64,000 nt of DNA from Verrucomicrobiaceae bacterium (GTDB lineage Bacteria > Verrucomicrobiota > Verrucomicrobiia > Verrucomicrobiales > Verrucomicrobiaceae): positions 1,054,001-1,118,000 of the forward strand of contig JACKQF010000001.1 of NCBI GenBank assembly GCA_024232965.1. The letters are read 5' to 3'. Under the pieces are notes generated by a model. That model saw only the letters and a program-made list of their open reading frames with translations, had not been told where the DNA came from and made no database searches. Made by a program: the position numbers and the translations under genes. Below, one piece after another: positions 35,518 to 44,486 of the stretch (position 1 is its first letter; each line of letters opens with the position of its first letter).

Positions 35518-36852
35518 ATGAAAATGCACCAAAACTGCCAAGGCAGCCACATCGATCTCAGAAGTGGTGTCAGCCGTCGCGACTTCCTTTATGTCGGGAT
35601 GGTCGGTGGACTCGGCCTTACTCTCCCAGAGTACTTGAAGCTCCGTGCTGCTACGGCAATGCCGGCAGTTGAAACGTTCAAACCTATCGCTGAGTCGGTG
35701 ATTCACATTTATTTGCCTGGCGGTATGGCCCACCAGGAATCGTGGGATCCGAAGCCATTCGCGGCACCTGAGTATCGCGGTCCATTTACTCCGATCAAGA
35801 CCAGCATTCCAGGGGAGTATGTGGGTGCTAAGTTTGAAAAGATCGCCAAGATCATGGACCGCCTCACGGTGATTCGCTCCATGACCCATGGCGAGGCTGC
35901 ACATGAGCGCGGCACGCACAACATGTTCACTGGCTATCGTCCGAGCCCAGCAATCAAGTTCCCAAGCTTTGGTTCGATCGTGTCCCACGAGATGGGATCT
36001 CGCAACAACCTGCCACCTTACGTTGTGGTGCCAAACATGGTGGCTCCTGAGCAGGGCACCGGTTACATGAGCAGCGCATACGGTCCCTTTGCTCTCGGCA
36101 GTGATCCTGCAGACAAGGGCTTTACAGTGCGCGATCTCTTGGTGCCGAAGGACGTCGACGAGAAGCGGTTTGAGCGCCGCCGCTCTTTGCTGGGCACGGT
36201 TGATGCCCACTTCAAGTCGGTTGAAAAATCCGACTCGATCAACGCGATGGACAGCTTCTACCAGGCTGCCTACGGCCTTGTCAGTAGCCAGAAAGCCCGT
36301 GAAGCGTTCGATCTCACCAAGGAAACCGACAAACTGCGCGATGAATACGGTCGCAACTCTGCTGGTCAGCGTTTCTTGCTGGCTCGCCGTCTGGTTGAAT
36401 CCGGTGTCCGCATGGTTTCTGTCACCTACGGTGGCTGGGATCACCACTCCAACATCAAGAGCGCCTTCGACGGTCAGGCTCCGTCCTTCGACCAAGCCTT
36501 TGCTCGTCTCATCACTGACCTCGAAGAGCGCGGGATGCTGGACAAGACCCTCGTCATGGTCAGCTCCGAGTTCGGCCGCACGCCGAAGATCAACGGTACC
36601 AATGGTCGTGACCACTGGCCTCGCGTCTTCTCGGTGGCCCTTGCAGGTGGCGGCGTGAAGCGTGGTTATATTCACGGTGCCTCCGATGCCCTCGGCGGTG
36701 AGCCTGATCGCGATGCGGTGGGACCTGAAGATCTCGCCAAGACGATGTATCGCCTTCTCGGCATCAATGGCGACAAGCGCATTGTCGCTGACGGAGTCCG
36801 CCCAATCGACATTGTTCACGGTGGCCGGATCATGGACGAACTGCTCGCCTAA
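35518..36852 (+). CDS. DUF1501 protein (alkaline-phosphatase/sulfatase-like fold)
   Basis: This encodes 444 residues from ATG 35518; the longer open frame upstream overlaps the divergent gene. The start carries a Tat-like SRRDFLYVGMVGGLGLTLP. Conserved DUF1501 blocks include YLPGGMAHQESWDPKP, RSMTHGEAAHERGTHNMFTG, VTYGGWDHHSN and SSEFGRTPKINGTNGRDHWP. In Planctomycetes and Verrucomicrobia such genes usually follow a DUF1549/DUF1553 cytochrome gene. Here none is adjacent. The role in the cell is unknown, but it is likely exported. A strong hairpin follows the gene at 36877. Confidence 0.93.
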   Translation: MKMHQNCQGSHIDLRSGVSRRDFLYVGMVGGLGLTLPEYLKLRAATAMPAVETFKPIAESVIHIYLPGGMAHQESWDPKPFAAPEYRGPFTPIKTSIPGEYVGAKFEKIAKIMDRLTVIRSMTHGEAAHERGTHNMFTGYRPSPAIKFPSFGSIVSHEMGSRNNLPPYVVVPNMVAPEQGTGYMSSAYGPFALGSDPADKGFTVRDLLVPKDVDEKRFERRRSLLGTVDAHFKSVEKSDSINAMDSFYQAAYGLVSSQKAREAFDLTKETDKLRDEYGRNSAGQRFLLARRLVESGVRMVSVTYGGWDHHSNIKSAFDGQAPSFDQAFARLITDLEERGMLDKTLVMVSSEFGRTPKINGTNGRDHWPRVFSVALAGGGVKRGYIHGASDALGGEPDRDAVGPEDLAKTMYRLLGINGDKRIVADGVRPIDIVHGGRIMDELLA

Positions 36853-36876
36853 TCCAGCAGTCATCAAGAATTACAC

Positions 36877-36908
36877 AAAACGGCCAGGAGGTGACTCCTG
36901 GCCGTTTT
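36877..36908. terminator. strong hairpin terminator between DUF1501 gene and rho
   Basis: AAAACGGCCAGGAG, loop GTGA, then CTCCTGGCCGTTTT gives a 14-pair perfect stem with A/T ends on both sides. It sits 24 bases after the DUF1501 stop and before the 3' end of the convergent rho gene, so it can serve both strands. Confidence 0.85.
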
Positions 36909-36977
36909 GCGTTTGGTGTGATTGAAGGGAGGCGGCGTGCGAGCGATACGCACGCCGCTTCATAGAGGACGGGCGAC

Positions 36978-38849
<1,872 letters not shown>

Positions 38850-38929
38850 GGTGGAAAAGGGGAGTTCGATTTGGGCGGAGTCTGGAGACTTACGCATAAG
38901 AAAAAATGGGGCAGGAAAACGATTGGAGG

Positions 38930-39679
38930 TCAGCCGAGCGTCTCAGCGATTTCATCCGGGATTTCGAAGTTGTAGTGGAGGTTCTGGGTGTCGTCGTAAT
39001 CGTCGAGCGCGTCGTAAAGTTTCACGAGTTGGCGGGCTGCTTCTGGATCATCCACGGTGACGGTGGTGGCGGCGTGATAGGTCAGCTCTTGGGTCTTGGG
39101 TGTCATCCCGGCATCGCGGAGGCTATTGCCGACGTTGAAGAGTTGATCCACCGCAGTGTACACGATCCACTCGTCATCGCTGTCGAGGATGTCTTCGGCA
39201 CCTGCCTCGAGCGCGCGCTCCATCATCTGGTCTTCGGTGATATCGCCTTTATCGATATGGATCTCACCGCGCCGGGTGAATTGGTAAGCGACGCTGCCTG
39301 CATCAGCGAAGGTACCGTTGTTCTTGGAGAGCAGAACTCGCAAATCTTGAGCTGAACGGTTCCGGTTATCAGTGACGACTTCGATCAAAAAGGCGGCGCC
39401 CCCTGGGCCGTAGCCCTCATACATGATCTCTTCCAGCGCTGCGCCTGCCAGTTCGCCGGTGCCTTTTTTGACGGCGCGGTCGATGTTGTCGTTGGGCATG
39501 TTCTGCGCTTTGGCGGCTAGGATGGCGCTACGCAGACGGGGATTCATGTCCGCGTTCCCGCCGCCGCTTTTGGCTGCGAGCGTGATTTCTTTGGAGAATT
39601 TGCTGAAGATCTTGCCGCGCTTTGCATCGACGACGGCTTTGAAGCGCTTCACCTTGGACCATTTATTGTGTCCGGCCAT
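38930..39679 (-). CDS. yebC: YebC/PmpR-family protein
   Basis: This encodes 249 residues, normal for the family, starting at the conserved MAGHNKWSKVK (ATG 39679). Typical YebC blocks are present: RGKIFSKFSKEITLAAKSGG, AKAQNMPNDNIDRAVKKG and YEGYGPGGAAFLIEVVTDN. YebC proteins act as transcription regulators in some bacteria and as ribosome-associated factors that relieve stalling at proline runs in others. This is noteworthy because the next gene, rho, encodes long Pro runs. A gap of 80 bases separates it from rho on the same strand. Confidence 0.96.
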   Translation of the reverse strand: MAGHNKWSKVKRFKAVVDAKRGKIFSKFSKEITLAAKSGGGNADMNPRLRSAILAAKAQNMPNDNIDRAVKKGTGELAGAALEEIMYEGYGPGGAAFLIEVVTDNRNRSAQDLRVLLSKNNGTFADAGSVAYQFTRRGEIHIDKGDITEDQMMERALEAGAEDILDSDDEWIVYTAVDQLFNVGNSLRDAGMTPKTQELTYHAATTVTVDDPEAARQLVKLYDALDDYDDTQNLHYNFEIPDEIAETLG

Positions 39680-40056
39680 GCTGGAAATCGAGAGGGATAA
39701 AGATGTCGGGTTGGTGTAGTTGCGATTGTCCCAGGCTGCTGGGGTGTGCGAATACACGCGCTCCACGGGCGGGCCGGAGGAAATGCAAAGGGGAAATGGA
39801 GTTGGGAAAAGAGCAGCCTTGCTGCGGTGATGCTGCGGAGACCCGAACCTGCTCCGCTGGATGCGGTTCATGATCTCGCCACAATAGGCAGGGATCAGAG
39901 AGCGGTCGGGGGAAACCGGAGAATCACCAAGTGTTCACCAGATTGAGAAAACCTGGAACGGAGACAAGTGTGGGAGATGACCGCGCCCCGCGCAACTCCT
40001 TTTTTCAATGGATTGCAACTTCAGTGCGTGCAGTTTCCCCTTGCGCTGGGCTGGAT
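39680..40056. other. 377-bp intergenic region upstream of yebC
   Basis: No gene, tRNA or clear riboswitch is visible on either strand. A short GCAGC-CTT-GCTGC hairpin lies about 140 bases upstream of yebC. A yebC promoter must lie here, but I cannot place it. Confidence 0.5.
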
Positions 40057-40986
40057 TCAGACATCGCAGACCATGCATGCATGGCGCAATGCGAGGACGG
40101 TGTCCTGCCAAGTGGGAATGAATTCTTGAGCAATGAAGTCATCGTATCCAGTTTCAATAATGGCCTTCACGATGGGCGGGTAATTGATCTCTTGGTTCTC
40201 GTCCAGTTCGCAACGGCCAGGATTACCTGCGGTATGGTAGTGTCCGATGTATTCGTGGTTGGCGCGAATGCGGCGGATGACATCGCCATTCATGATGGAG
40301 ACGTGATAGATGTCAAAAAGCAGCTTGAAATTAGGGCTGCCGATTTGTTTCACCAGATCAATGCAGAAGTCCACGTTGTCGCCGAAGTAGCCTGGATGTC
40401 CCTTCATGGGGTGGGTGTTGTCGCGGGAATTGAGGTGCTCCAGAACCAGCGTGATGCCTTTCTTCTCGGCAAGCGGGAGCACTTCCTTCCACGTATCAAG
40501 GCAACGCTTGGCTGCTTCGTCGTGGTCCATGCCTTCATAGCGCATGCCGGTGAAGGTGATGACCTTTTTGCTGCCCACATCGGCTGCGACATTGATGGCC
40601 TCAGTAAGTTGTTGAACAACTTCGTCGTGAAACTCTGGGTTGCATGGGCCTTTGCCAAACGAGTGACTGCCGACAAGCGAGATGTCCATCCCCAGTGCTT
40701 TCACTTCAGGATAGTACTTCCTGTCAATGCCTTCCATGCCTTTGAGACCGATCTCTTTGCAATGCCGGGCCAAGTCCATCATTTCCATCGGCTTGAAGCA
40801 CCAACCCATGACCGTCTGCTTTAGGTGGCCATTGCGGATCTTATAAGCGGGATCTGCGGCAGCCTTGGCGATGTTGATCGGCACTGGCGCTGTGGTTTGG
40901 CCTTGGGCGCCGTGGGCGGCGACGGCTGTTGCTCCTGCTGCGGCGAGGGTGCGTTGGAAAAAGGCGCGGCGGTTGATGGTGCTCAT
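40057..40986 (-). CDS. Tat-exported sugar phosphate isomerase/hydroxypyruvate isomerase-like TIM barrel
   Basis: This encodes 309 residues from ATG 40986. The N-terminus STINRRAFFQRTLAAAGATA is a Tat-type signal, followed by HGAQGQ. The body is an AP-endonuclease-2/xylose-isomerase-like TIM barrel: GMDISLVGSHSFGKG, EHLNSRDNTHPMKGHPGYF and LLFDIYHVSIMNGDVIRRI, the last like the metal-binding region of hydroxypyruvate isomerase. The key glutamate (VLEHLNS) and the aspartate and histidine (FDIYH) are present. Many Verrucomicrobia and Planctomycetes exports belong to this family with unknown substrates. Upstream ATGs would only add unrelated residues. Confidence 0.88.
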   Translation of the reverse strand: MSTINRRAFFQRTLAAAGATAVAAHGAQGQTTAPVPINIAKAAADPAYKIRNGHLKQTVMGWCFKPMEMMDLARHCKEIGLKGMEGIDRKYYPEVKALGMDISLVGSHSFGKGPCNPEFHDEVVQQLTEAINVAADVGSKKVITFTGMRYEGMDHDEAAKRCLDTWKEVLPLAEKKGITLVLEHLNSRDNTHPMKGHPGYFGDNVDFCIDLVKQIGSPNFKLLFDIYHVSIMNGDVIRRIRANHEYIGHYHTAGNPGRCELDENQEINYPPIVKAIIETGYDDFIAQEFIPTWQDTVLALRHACMVCDV

Positions 40987-41026
40987 AATGGAATAACGTG
41001 ATGATCTGTCCAGGGCTGTCCGTTTT

Positions 41027-41749
41027 TCAAGCGAAAGCGGTGAAGGGGATGCTCTTCGTCGCGGCCTCGCGTTCTTCAGTCGAGAGTCGTCTCGCCTGTC
41101 CGGGCAAAAGATCGGCTGGTAGTGAGAGTTCGCCGATGGACTCGCGATGCAGTGCGGTGACGCGATTCCCGATGCCGCCAATCATGCGTTTGATCTGGTG
41201 GTGACGGCCCTCCCACAGCGTCAGTCGCGCAACGGTGGGGGCCAGGATCTCCAGTCGAGCAGGCAGTGTGGTGATGTCTTCGGGCTGGAAGTGGATGCCG
41301 CGTGCGAACAGTTTAACGACGTCTTCTGTGAGCGGATCCCGTGTCTCTACGCGATAACATTTGGGTACAGCTTCAGGGGCTTCGGTGATCCGCTTTGACC
41401 AACGTCCATCATTGGTCAGCAGAAGAAGTCCGGTCGTGGCTCGATCGAGCCTTCCCGCGATATGAAGTTCATGCCGCTGAGGATGATCAATGAGATCAAT
41501 CACGGTCGGGTGCTGATCGTCGCGGGTCGCGCTGAGATAGCCAGCGGGTTTGTGGAGCATCAGATAAACAGTGGACTGCCCAGCCTGGACGATGACTTCG
41601 TCCAGATACACCTGGGCAAAGCGGTCCACGGGATGCTGGGCATCGGCAATAACGACACCCTCTACCCGCACACGCCCAGTCGCGATGAGTTCATGGGCTG
41701 CGCGGCGACCGAGGGATTGATGCTTTGCGATGAGGCGATCCAGCTTCAC
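41027..41749 (-). CDS. RsuA/RluB-family pseudouridine synthase
   Basis: This encodes 240 residues. An N-terminal S4 domain (RLIAKHQSLGRRAAHELIATGRVRVEG) precedes the synthase core with the catalytic aspartate in GRLDRATTGLLLL. It modifies uridines in rRNA; the 16S or 23S target cannot be decided from sequence here. Its ATG overlaps the stop of the sialate O-acetylesterase gene (41746-41749), so the two are co-translated despite unrelated roles. Confidence 0.93.
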   Translation of the reverse strand: MKLDRLIAKHQSLGRRAAHELIATGRVRVEGVVIADAQHPVDRFAQVYLDEVIVQAGQSTVYLMLHKPAGYLSATRDDQHPTVIDLIDHPQRHELHIAGRLDRATTGLLLLTNDGRWSKRITEAPEAVPKCYRVETRDPLTEDVVKLFARGIHFQPEDITTLPARLEILAPTVARLTLWEGRHHQIKRMIGGIGNRVTALHRESIGELSLPADLLPGQARRLSTEEREAATKSIPFTAFA

Positions 41750-43536
41750 TTCGCTGGAGCCGCTGCTTTTGCCTTGCCTTTTGAGGCATTGGAGCCTGCT
41801 GGCTGGCCTGCTTTGTATTCGGTAAGCATGTCGCGGATCTTGAGACTCAGCGTTTTGAATTCCTCGCTCTTTGGGTCGAGCTTTGCGCGTTCTGCTGCGA
41901 GTCGCTTGATTTCATCACGCAAGGCATTGCGTTTTTGCTGTGCCGTTTGAATCGTTGGATCTGGTTGGGGATCAACATCTTTCCAATCGTCGGTCCGGAA
42001 GACGGACGCAGGAAGGCCCTCGCCATTTACGAGATTGGCACCTTCTGGATTGGCTGCCCAGGCATACCGGACGGCAGCGGGAACTGGCACGGCCGCACTG
42101 CTGACGACGACGCTGTCGCCATCGATGACTGCATCAGCCCAGTGCCAAGTGCGTTCTTTGCCGGAGATTTCGAAGCGCTTGAGAGGTCCGCCATCCCGCG
42201 ACTTAAGACCTGTGGCGTTGTCGAACTTGATGCGAATCTTTGCGCCATCAATTTCGTGGCTGCGATACAGAGGGCCACAAACGACCATGTCCTTGCCGTA
42301 GTCCTTCACCAGCGCCCAGCGTGCCAGGCGGTCACCGACGGTCTGCTTGTCCGCAGGGTGGATGTTGTTGGCTTCGCCGACGTCATTGATGACCGCCATA
42401 CCGGTCTTGGGAGTGGAATCAAGCACACGGCGCATGCGATCTTGAACGAGAGGCCATGGATCGGGGGTGCCGGGTTCCGTGGAAGGTGCGTGATAGTTCG
42501 CCAATTGCACGAAGTAGAAGGAAAACTCACTGCCCCAGCGCTTGCGCCAGTCGGTGATCATGAGTGGCAGTGTCTTGTCATAAGGGATTGCGCCCACCTT
42601 GGCGTTGCCTTCACCTTGATACCAAATGGCACCTTTGATCGTGTAGCCAACGAAGGGATGGATCATTGCGTCATACAACACGCCGGCGACGCCTTCGGTT
42701 AAGAGCGGGCGCTTGGGCGGAGCAGGGCGCTTCGGTAGGCGACCGCGCTCGTTCTCGGGCTTGCCTCGCGCTGCTTTTACGATTTCAGTCCACTTTGCCA
42801 GCGCCTCAGCGTAGGCTTTGTCAGCGCGCTCTTGATTGTAAGCGGCCTCTCGTGCCATGACCTCATCGACCATGGCTTTGCCCTCGCGAATCGTCACTAG
42901 GGCGTCACGGCTCGTGAAGGTCTCGACTGGCTTGCCGCCCCAGGCGGATTTGATGACTCCAACGGGGACCTTCAATTCTTCGCGCAGCTTTTTGGCGAAG
43001 AAAAATGCGACTGCAGAGAACCCCGGCGTTGTTTCAGGAGTGGCGAGATCCCAGTGGCCCTCGATGTCCGTTTCGGGTTGATCGGAGGTCACCAGGGGGG
43101 CTAGGAAGAAGCGCAGTTGGGGATCGTTGGTCGCATCCGTGATGGCCTTGTAAGCAGGGACACGATTCAGGGTAAACACCATGTTGGACTGGCCGGAAGC
43201 AAACCAAACTTCACCGACGAGCACGTCTTTGATGGACATTGTTTGATCGCCGGACTGGATCGTTAATTCGGCTCCAGCAGCATCTGCCGCTCCGGTAGGG
43301 ATGGCGGCCTTCCAATGCCCCTGAGCGTCCGCAGTGGCCGCTGCGGTCTGTCCTTTGAAAGAAATCTTCACGGTGGCCCCTGCGTCAGCGGATCCCCAAA
43401 TGGCTGCCGGAGTGTCACGTTGCAGGACCATGTGATCGCTGAAGAAATGCGGAAGGCTAAGTGCGGCTTGCGAGGTCAGTGGAGCCGTCAGCAAAGCGAT
43501 CGCGAGAAGGCGGGATGAGAATGAAAGGTGAGCCAT
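41746..43536 (-). CDS. sialate O-acetylesterase
   Basis: This encodes 596 residues with a signal peptide (LLAIALLTAPLTSQA). It is an SGNH hydrolase: VWFASGQSNM carries the nucleophile serine, WYQGEGNAK a later block, and NNIHPADK the Asp/His-type end with the catalytic histidine. An N-terminal beta-domain and a C-terminal Ig-like tail with a Lys/Ala-rich end (KAKAAAPAK) frame it. These exported enzymes remove O-acetyl groups from sialic acids or other glycans. It overlaps the pseudouridine synthase gene by four bases. Confidence 0.92.
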   Translation of the reverse strand: MAHLSFSSRLLAIALLTAPLTSQAALSLPHFFSDHMVLQRDTPAAIWGSADAGATVKISFKGQTAAATADAQGHWKAAIPTGAADAAGAELTIQSGDQTMSIKDVLVGEVWFASGQSNMVFTLNRVPAYKAITDATNDPQLRFFLAPLVTSDQPETDIEGHWDLATPETTPGFSAVAFFFAKKLREELKVPVGVIKSAWGGKPVETFTSRDALVTIREGKAMVDEVMAREAAYNQERADKAYAEALAKWTEIVKAARGKPENERGRLPKRPAPPKRPLLTEGVAGVLYDAMIHPFVGYTIKGAIWYQGEGNAKVGAIPYDKTLPLMITDWRKRWGSEFSFYFVQLANYHAPSTEPGTPDPWPLVQDRMRRVLDSTPKTGMAVINDVGEANNIHPADKQTVGDRLARWALVKDYGKDMVVCGPLYRSHEIDGAKIRIKFDNATGLKSRDGGPLKRFEISGKERTWHWADAVIDGDSVVVSSAAVPVPAAVRYAWAANPEGANLVNGEGLPASVFRTDDWKDVDPQPDPTIQTAQQKRNALRDEIKRLAAERAKLDPKSEEFKTLSLKIRDMLTEYKAGQPAGSNASKGKAKAAAPAK

Positions 43537-43897
43537 GATGGGGTGATGAGGTTGACCTCTCTGTAACGTCAGCGGCGCGCCGATGATTCAGGCGATTTTT
43601 GCGATGCCCCTGCGAGATCCGTGAAGCTTGGGGCTCTGAAAGTTGGTCGGTTCCAATTGAGACTTTTGGCGCAGACCGATGGCTCGGTGCCAACCTTCGG
43701 CTGGAAGGGACCAGATCATAGGGGGCGTAGACCCTCCGATGCTTTTGTTGGTAGCGACTGAGAGGTCGGAGTGCATGGACTGGGACCTGTTTTGACGATG
43801 CAGGAAAGCCGATCTCGATTTTCATTACCGTTCGGTAATGTTCGGACTTTTTTCTTGTGATCCCGACGAGAATTGGATAAACATTGCGGTAATTCCA
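43537..43897. other. 361-bp divergent intergenic region
   Basis: This separates the esterase (-) from the small secreted protein gene (+). It holds a perfect inverted repeat at 43824-43839 and a related half-site at 43887. Nothing else is recognised; no RNA gene is seen. Confidence 0.5.
43824..43839. promoter_or_regulatory. 16-bp palindrome, likely operator
   Basis: ATTACCG-TT-CGGTAAT is a perfect inverted repeat, about 60 bases before the small secreted gene. A third half-site CGGTAAT recurs at 43887-43893 next to that gene's ATG. The shape resembles operators of dimeric HTH repressors such as TetR-type proteins (inference). It is followed by a T-rich run, so a weak terminator is the alternative. 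Confidence 0.45.
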
Positions 43898-44371
43898 ATG
43901 CGTCCTTCGCGACATCTCCCTTTAGCCAATCGCATTTTTGCGGCTTTGCTATGTATGGTCTGGCTCTGCCAGGCTGGGGTGTATCCTGCGATATTGGCGA
44001 TGTTGGAAGGCTTTGAGCAGAACCACTCGGTGAACGTTCAGTGGGCCAGCGGCGGCGCGACGGTGACTTTGCATCACTCTGGTAATCAGCAATGCCATCA
44101 GCATGATCTGATGGAGCGGTTCGTGATGCTTTGGGCAGACGATACTCCTGAAAAGGATCACATTGTCAAAACAGTTGGTGCGAATTTGGACCTCCGGGAT
44201 GGTGAGCGTCTTGCCCCACGGGCAGACGTTCCCATCGTTCTGTCTTCTTGGGAGCGCACTCAGCCGACTCAGGTCAAGGCGAGCCCAGAGGGATTCAGTG
44301 TTGTCATCAATCGCCACGATGCGAAGCGGTGTGGCACTGAGAGACTGCGAACGGTGCAGTTGTTGATCTGA
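43898..44371 (+). CDS. small secreted protein with His/Cys cluster
   Basis: This encodes 157 residues from ATG 43898 (MRPSRHLPLANRIFAALL...); an in-frame ATG at 43838 would add 20 residues. A hydrophobic signal or anchor segment (FAALLCMVWLCQAGVYPA) is followed by a polar domain with LHHSGNQQCHQHD, a cluster of four His and one Cys that could bind metal. I recognise no family. It lies upstream of the nine-haem cytochrome gene on the same strand, with a 115-base gap containing a palindrome. Metal binding is a guess from composition. Confidence 0.65.
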   Translation: MRPSRHLPLANRIFAALLCMVWLCQAGVYPAILAMLEGFEQNHSVNVQWASGGATVTLHHSGNQQCHQHDLMERFVMLWADDTPEKDHIVKTVGANLDLRDGERLAPRADVPIVLSSWERTQPTQVKASPEGFSVVINRHDAKRCGTERLRTVQLLI

Positions 44372-44431
44372 TCCTGGAGGCTTTGCCTCGGCCATCGCGT
44401 TACAGACGCAAACAAGGCTGAGGCTGTACGT

Positions 44432-44447
44432 GCCCGCAATTGCGGGC
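44432..44447. promoter_or_regulatory. perfect 16-bp palindrome upstream of cytochrome gene
   Basis: GCCCGCAATTGCGGGC is fully palindromic and ends 39 bases before the cytochrome ATG. It could be a dimer operator or, less likely, a terminator of the small secreted gene, as no T-tract follows. Confidence 0.4.
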
Positions 44448-44486
44448 GGTCCGTGCCATAACAGTGCCCTATCCTGAGATCTCTCG

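Noticed and set aside
39800..39900. tRNA-like sequence (GGTTCGGGTC on the minus strand)
   Set aside because: The flanking bases cannot form a T-arm or an acceptor stem.
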